Source of the DNA: Poronia punctata
Taxonomy: Eukaryota; Ascomycota; Sordariomycetes; Xylariales; Xylariaceae
DNA: 14,563 bases
Direction: 5' to 3'
Assembly: GCA_022579005.1 (NCBI GenBank)
Contig: MU401947.1
Location: 1 to 14,563 of the forward strand
The notes under the pieces are model-generated. The model was not told where the DNA came from. It was given only the letters and a program-made list of their open reading frames with translations, and did not search any database. The stretch's first letter is position 1. The number at the start of each line of letters is the position of its first letter. The translations under genes were made by a program, and so were the position numbers. Shown here one piece after another: positions 10,041 to 14,563 of this stretch.

Positions 10041-10952
10041 TAAATATGTATATTATATTATATTATAAAAAGTTTAACTTTTTATTTTTTTAATTAACCT
10101 AGCATTATATTAGTATAGTTTAACTTTTTAGTGCTAAATACTACTTTTTAAGTTTATATTTATAAATATTATATATAATATAAAGTATTTTATTTTTTAA
10201 TAGTTAGGCTATATATAGGAATACGTGTTTAAAGTGTTAGTTTATAATATAGCTATCTTTATATTTGTAAATATTATAAAAACATTGCTTATTTAAGTAA
10301 ACTAGGCTAAACTTAACTTATTAAAAACTATATGTTATATTAAAACTTATTACTAAATATTATAGCTTATTTAATAATATTGCTTTAAATATATAACTAA
10401 CTATGCTTATTATATTTTTAAGCAAATAGCAATACTATAGTTTTTAAGTTTTATATAGTGTTTACTAGTTAAAAGTACTATTATAAAAGTAATTAATTTA
10501 ACTTTACTACGTTATAGTATTTATATATAAATTTATTAATTTTATTATACTTATGTTATATTAATTAACAATTATTATAGTTATTTATTTACTTACTTTA
10601 GTAATAATAGTATTGTTTTTAGTAAAGATACTTTTTTAAGTTTTTTGTTTTTTATTAGGTACTACTTTTTTTTTTTAGCAACTTTAGCTTTATTGCTTTG
10701 TTATAGTTATTATTTTAAGTATTATAAGCAAAGTAATTAAAAATACTATATATATAAGCTAAGTTTATACTAATATATTATTAATTAAATTAAGTATTAA
10801 AATTAGCGCTATTATAAAAAGCATGCTATATTAAAATATATTGTTTAATAATACTAATAGTATTATTATTAAAGTAAAGGCTATTTAGTAAATATTGTTA
10901 AGTTATACTACTAAGTAAGCTATATAATAATAAACTTTAAAAAAAGACATTG

Positions 10953-11279
10953 TTATTATAAAACATATTATACATTTTTTAGCGCTTATATTATAATAAA
11001 AATATATAACTTAAAACTAAGCATTATATAAAAGCATTATAGCGCTATAAGCACTATAAAAACTACTAAGCTAGTTTGCTAGTGTTTTAAGCTAAAGTAG
11101 CGTTAAGCTAATGCTTTTTATTATAAAGTATATAATATTTTTACTTAGTATATAAGCTAGCTTTAGCTAATTTACTTTTATAAGTAAAAAAAATAAGTAC
11201 TGCACTGCTAAGACGTTAGTATAGTTAAAGCAATAAAAATAAAATAGTAGTTTACTTGCTTAAACTTAAAGGGGTAAAC
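10953..11279 (+). repeat. Direct repeat R2, copy B
   Basis: Second copy of R2, somewhat longer than copy A because of about 25 extra bases between the TTTTAGCGC anchor (10977-10985) and the 17-bp exact match (11057-11073). It ends near the AAAGGGGTAAAC run (11268-11279), which corresponds to the AAAGGGGCTAAA run of copy A. Similarity to the left of 10953 is weak. R1 and R2 occur in the order R1, R2, R2, R1, all in the same orientation, so one simple tandem duplication cannot explain both pairs. Confidence 0.7.
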
Positions 11280-11366
11280 TAAAGCAATAGCAAGGTTTAT
11301 AATAGTATATAGCTACGTATATAAGTATATATATAGTTAAAAAGAACTATTATTATAAATAAGCAG

Positions 11367-11410
11367 GTTGCCTAGTAATAAGCAGCTTAATTAACAAATT
11401 ACTAGCTAAC
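11367..11410. repeat. Inverted repeat with 13-bp arms
   Basis: GTTGCCTAGTAAT (11367-11379) pairs with ATTACTAGCTAAC (11398-11410) at 11 of 13 positions, with an 18-base spacer. It lies about 90 bases beyond R2 copy B and could be a remnant of a small element's terminal repeats. No target-site duplication is evident. Confidence 0.55.
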
Positions 11411-12055
11411 TACTAGATTTTGTCCCTTTTTAAAATAAAAAATATTTAAACTTAGTTTTATATTAAAGTACGTACTTAATATTAGCTAATTAAACAATTT
11501 ATAATATAGTATAAAATTAGCAATATTAGCTATTATTTAATTTACTATGCTTTATATATTTTAGTATATTTAATATATAACTTAAGTTATATAAATTAAT
11601 AAATTTTTGCTATATTGCTAAAGTAAACATTAGTTATAAAGGTAATTTAGGCTTTGTTTTTATATAAATAAGCTTTGCTGATTTTATATTTAATTTTATT
11701 ACCTAATTTTATTATAAGCAATTTGCAAATTTTATTTAAATAATAATAAGATTTATATTACCTTATAATTAATGTTTATATTAACATTTATAATATAATA
11801 ACCTGCTTTTAAGTATAGTAATAGCGTTTATATTTTATATGTTTTGCAGTACGCCTAGCATAATAACTTTACTAAAAAAAGCTAAGGTATTTATATACTT
11901 TATTATAGCTTATTTTATTAGTTAATAGTTTTTACTTTATTATATAAGTAAACTTTATAAATATTTTATAATTAAACTAGATTAAAATGCTAAAAGGCCT
12001 ACTTATATATTAATAAAAACTTGCAATATTTACTTATATAAAAATAGGGGTCTAG

Positions 12056-12096
12056 ATTGCCTAACTAATGCTAATATTAATAGTATAATAGGCAAT
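12056..12096. repeat. 41-bp inverted repeat with perfect 8-bp ends
   Basis: ATTGCCTA (12056-12063) and TAGGCAAT (12089-12096) are exact inverted copies, and the interior has further partial ACTA/TAGT pairing. It follows an isolated GGGG at 12047-12050. The arms are richer in G+C than their surroundings. It is too short for an autonomous element. Confidence 0.65.
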
Positions 12097-12744
12097 ACTA
12101 AATTTTAGCAATAGCTTTTATATTTTGTATATATTATAATATACTTAGTATTGTAAATTTGTTTAGAAAATTAAGGACAATTGTATACTTACCTACTTAA
12201 TTGTAAATTAGTTAATTAGTTAATACTTTATTTTTACTTTATTATATAAATAGGTTTGCAGATTTTATATAGCAAACAGGGATATAGTATGCTTTAATTT
12301 ATATTATAGTTATAAGGTCTTAAATGTTATTTACTTTAGCTAGTATTTTATGTTGTTTACTTTATATTGCAAGTAATAATTTTTATTTAAAAGCACTAGC
12401 TTTATTTTTAATTTAATTAAATATTACCTTTGCTTATATACGCTAGTAAGAGATAGGTAGTTTGCTTATTTTAAGGCTAGACGTAAGGCAGTAAATAATA
12501 GTACTAAAATATATGTAATAATAGAAAATATAAATTAGTAAGTACTATATATTTAAAACTACTTATATTTTAAGTATGTTAAACTTTTTTACGTTTTCTT
12601 TTTTTTAGTTTTTATTTATATGCAATATAATAGTTAATGTTTTAATACTATATATATATATGTAGTTATTATTAAAGTTTATTTTTACTTAATTTGTACG
12701 TTAAATAGACTTTAGTTTTATAATAAAATTAGGGATTTTTAAAT

Positions 12745-13020
12745 AGATTACTTTATTTTTATACTAAAAAAGGTCTAGCTAAAGTAAACGTATTAGCTAG
12801 GTTTTTAAAGCTTTATATTAATTTCAGCTTTATAAAGGTGTTTTAAAAAGCATAACTTAGTATATTATATATATAATAAATAACTAAATAACTAGGTTTA
12901 AAAAGCAACGCTAATAATAGCTATATATATAAAAAAATAAACATAAGCTAGCTTTTTTAATTTTATAACTACTATATTATATAAAAGTATAATAAGTATA
13001 TATGCTAATTACGTTATAAT
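12745..13020 (+). repeat. Direct repeat R1, copy B (276 bp)
   Basis: Second copy of R1, 1.45 kb from the telomere array. The first 130 bases match copy A closely. Further on, C and G of copy A appear as T and A here (for example ACGTCGCAAT in A against ACGTTATAAT in B, three differences, all transitions), so this end was mutated more heavily. In the first half the reverse also occurs: several positions keep G or C in B and have A or T in A. The two copies have therefore mutated independently since duplication. Confidence 0.85.
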
Positions 13021-14471
13021 TTTTCCTAGCTAGAGAGGTAGCTGTCCTTAGCACTTTAAAGCTAAAATAAATTAACGCAAAAGATAAATAACTATATATA
13101 GCTGTTTTTAATTAATATAAGGCCTAAGCTATTTTACTAGTTGTCTTTAATTATTTAAAACTATTAAAAAACTAGTATATTGTTTTTATTATAACTATTA
13201 AAGTTTTTTAGTAGTTGTACTATTAGGTTGCTTAGCTTTTTTTTTAGCTATAGCTTTTTTAAGTGCTTTTATATTTATATAATACTACGTCTAGCTTTTT
13301 TAATTATAAAAATAAATAAGTTAGGGCTGGTTTATATATTAAGCAAAAGTTTTGTTTGCTTTATAGTAAAGGGTATTAGCTTAACTAAAGCTTAAGCTTA
13401 TAGTAAACACTTTATATAAACTTTGCTTAACTTATAAAAATATAATGTTTTAAAAAGTTAATTTTAGCTTATATTTTTTAACTTTTATTAAAGTACTAAA
13501 AAGCTTATAATAAGACTTATAGTAGCGTGTCCTTTTTATATTAAGAACTAGGGTAGGTAATATAATATTATATAAGCTATTAATAAAAAGCCTTTTTTTT
13601 AACATAGTTATTTTTATAAGCAGATTAAATAAAGAGCTTGTAGATTTTGCTTTTTTTAATAATAGTAGTAATAACCTTATATTAGTTTGTTAATTAAATA
13701 AAGCTTTAGTAGTGCTTTGTAGTTAAAGTTTATTTAGCTCTAATATTGTTAAACTTAGTATTTAAGGTTAAAAGGCTTTATTTTAATTTTAACTTTGCTT
13801 ATTTTTTACGTTTATTTAATAGATCTTTACTATTTATTTTAGTATATTTAAAAAAGTTTAAATATTTTATAGCTAGTAGTTGCTAAGCATACTTAAAGCT
13901 AATATAAATAGTTAGTTTAGCTTTTTAAATAAAAAAACTATATAGAGGATACTAAGTATTTTATACTTTTAATTACTATGCTAAATTAAAAAAAAAAGGA
14001 CTTTAATATTTTAAAAGGGGGGCATTATATTAAATATGTTTTAGTATAGCATAGTTAGCATTATAAAAATTTGCTATATACTTTTATTTAATATTATTAA
14101 GCTATTAAAAATATAAGCTTTTTAATTTTTATAATTAACTATTAAACTATACTAATATACGTGTTTATAAACTTTAAGTATAAAAAATTGCAGCTGTTAT
14201 TAGCATATATCTTGCTTTTATTAGCAATTTTAAGTAACTTTGCTTTGCTTTTATGCTTTTAATAAGTATACTTTTTATATAGGTTTTACTACTATTATAA
14301 AAAGCTTAAAGTAAGTAATAAGATAATAATTTTTTATAAAGTATATTAAAGTAACTACTACTTTATTATTTAATAACTACTATTTTTATTTAACTTTAAA
14401 ATTAGTGTTAACTAACTATAGTAGCTTATATTAGTACTATAATAAATTGCTATTGCTATTATAAAGGTTTG
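13021..14471. other. Telomere-proximal AT-rich segment, possible gene scrap at 13150-13480
   Basis: Between R1 copy B and the telomere no intact gene is present. From 13201 the + frame stays open for about 62 codons, and the stretch 13150-13480 has about 5% stops in that frame against about 12% in the mirrored - strand register, so a short + strand gene scrap is possible. Its inferred residues are F, L, I, Y and K rich and match no family I know. A run of six G lies at 14017-14022. Single TTAGGG hexamers occur nearby (13322) but no interstitial telomere array. Confidence 0.4.
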
Positions 14472-14485
14472 TAGGGTTAGTAGGG
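14472..14485 (+). repeat. Degenerate telomere junction
   Basis: Just inside the perfect array lie the units TAGGG, TTAG and TAGGG, that is TTAGGG-like units lacking one or two bases. Inward of 14471 the sequence becomes ordinary AT-rich subtelomere within a few bases. The short variant zone probably marks where telomere repeats were first added, or an old array edge no longer renewed. No subtelomeric tandem block separates the array from the decayed DNA. Confidence 0.85.
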
Positions 14486-14563
14486 TTAGGGTTAGGGTTA
14501 GGGTTAGGGTTAGGGTTAGGGTTAGGGTTAGGGTTAGGGTTAGGGTTAGGGTTAGGGTTAGGG
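14486..14563 (+). repeat. Telomere: 13 perfect TTAGGG units at the chromosome end
   Basis: Thirteen uninterrupted TTAGGG hexamers fill the last 78 bases and stop at the final base in GGG. The G-rich strand runs 5' to 3' toward the window end, the orientation expected for the right end of a chromosome, where telomerase extends the 3' strand. TTAGGG is the usual telomere unit of filamentous ascomycetes and also of vertebrates, trypanosomatids and others, so it does not identify the organism alone. The array has none of the C-to-T decay seen everywhere else, as expected for sequence renewed by telomerase. The true array may be longer if the assembly was trimmed. Confidence 0.98.

Larger units (their letters stand above)
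8916..10952. other. AT-rich filler, no gene apart from small sites listed separately
   Basis: I see no supported gene or repeat copy in this stretch other than the hairpin at 9948-9965 and the CpG-bearing tandem 11-mer at 10012-10040. Alternating TA tracts occur near 9080 and 10165. Confidence 0.6.
11280..12744. other. AT-rich filler with inverted and short direct repeats, no gene
   Basis: No gene is supported. TATATAAATAAGCTTTGCTG followed by ATTTTATAT (11661-11689) recurs with small changes at 12243-12270 (TATATAAATAGGTTTGCAG then ATTTTATAT). Both contain GATTTT, although GpA is rare in this window. Two inverted repeats are listed separately. Confidence 0.6.
1..14471. other. RIP-degraded, gene-poor subtelomeric region
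   Basis: The whole region inside the telomere is very AT-rich and dominated by TpA. In a hand-counted sample (5461-5820) there are 32 C and 32 G in 360 bases, 17.8% G+C. Of the 32 C, 23 are followed by T, 8 by A, 1 by G and 0 by C. They are preceded by G (16), A (13), T (3) and C (0). TAA and TAG are frequent in all frames, while TGA is seen only rarely. The longest ATG-to-stop reading frame is 64 codons. This fits RIP, the premeiotic C-to-T mutation of duplicated DNA known from Neurospora and other Pezizomycotina, after which such DNA is usually methylated and heterochromatic. An intrinsically AT-rich genome is the alternative, but the repeat pairs differing mainly by transitions favour RIP. 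Confidence 0.85.

Noticed and set aside
12727..13560. Interstitial telomere repeats (TTAGGG at 12729 and 13322, CTAGGGTAGG near 13549)
   Set aside because: Single hexamers or one imperfect pair, expected by chance. No array.
1..14471. Mitochondrial, apicomplexan or anaerobic-fungus AT-rich DNA
   Set aside because: TTAGGG cap, absence of genes, and repeat pairs differing mainly by transitions fit RIPped ascomycete DNA better, although an AT-rich genome cannot be wholly excluded.

Overview
The window reads as the last 14.5 kb of a chromosome arm of a filamentous ascomycete fungus (Pezizomycotina is the best guess; species not determinable). It ends in 13 perfect TTAGGG units running to the final base, so the right edge is the physical telomere. 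Everything before it is extremely AT-rich (17.8% G+C in a hand-counted sample, 5461-5820), full of TpA, poor in CpG and dense in TAA/TAG in all frames. That is the signature of repeat-induced point mutation (RIP, C-to-T at CpA), which fungi apply to repeated DNA. I see no intact gene, tRNA, rRNA, CRISPR array or intact transposon.

Layout: (1) 1-2969 holds a reading-frame relic on the + strand, truncated by the window edge, in frame 1 up to about 930 and then frame 3 up to an in-frame TGA at 2967. Stops in this frame are about half as frequent as in the opposite-strand register. (2) 2970-4640 is mixed. An A-rich half (about 3000-3950) is more open on the - strand, and a T-rich half contains a 32-bp tandem duplication. 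(3) 4685-4961 is copy A of a repeat (R1). (4) 4962-6500 is AT-rich filler with palindromes. (5) 6503-6770 is copy A of a second repeat (R2). (6) 6771-10952 is AT-rich filler with a pair of G-run motifs, a GG/CC hairpin and one CpG-rich 11-bp tandem duplication. (7) 10953-11279 is R2 copy B. (8) 11280-12744 is filler with two inverted repeats and a short direct repeat. (9) 12745-13020 is R1 copy B. (10) 13021-14471 is telomere-proximal filler with a weak frame relic. (11) 14472-14485 is a degenerate telomeric junction and 14486-14563 the perfect array.

The parts do not form an operon or pathway. They look like a silenced subtelomere: old repeated elements and at least one long gene copy, duplicated, mutated beyond function and capped by a telomere. 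The most informative items are the two direct repeat pairs (possibly including the LTRs of a dead 8.3-kb retrotransposon), the long + strand relic, and the islands of surviving CpG and G-runs. The identity of the dead genes cannot be read by eye.
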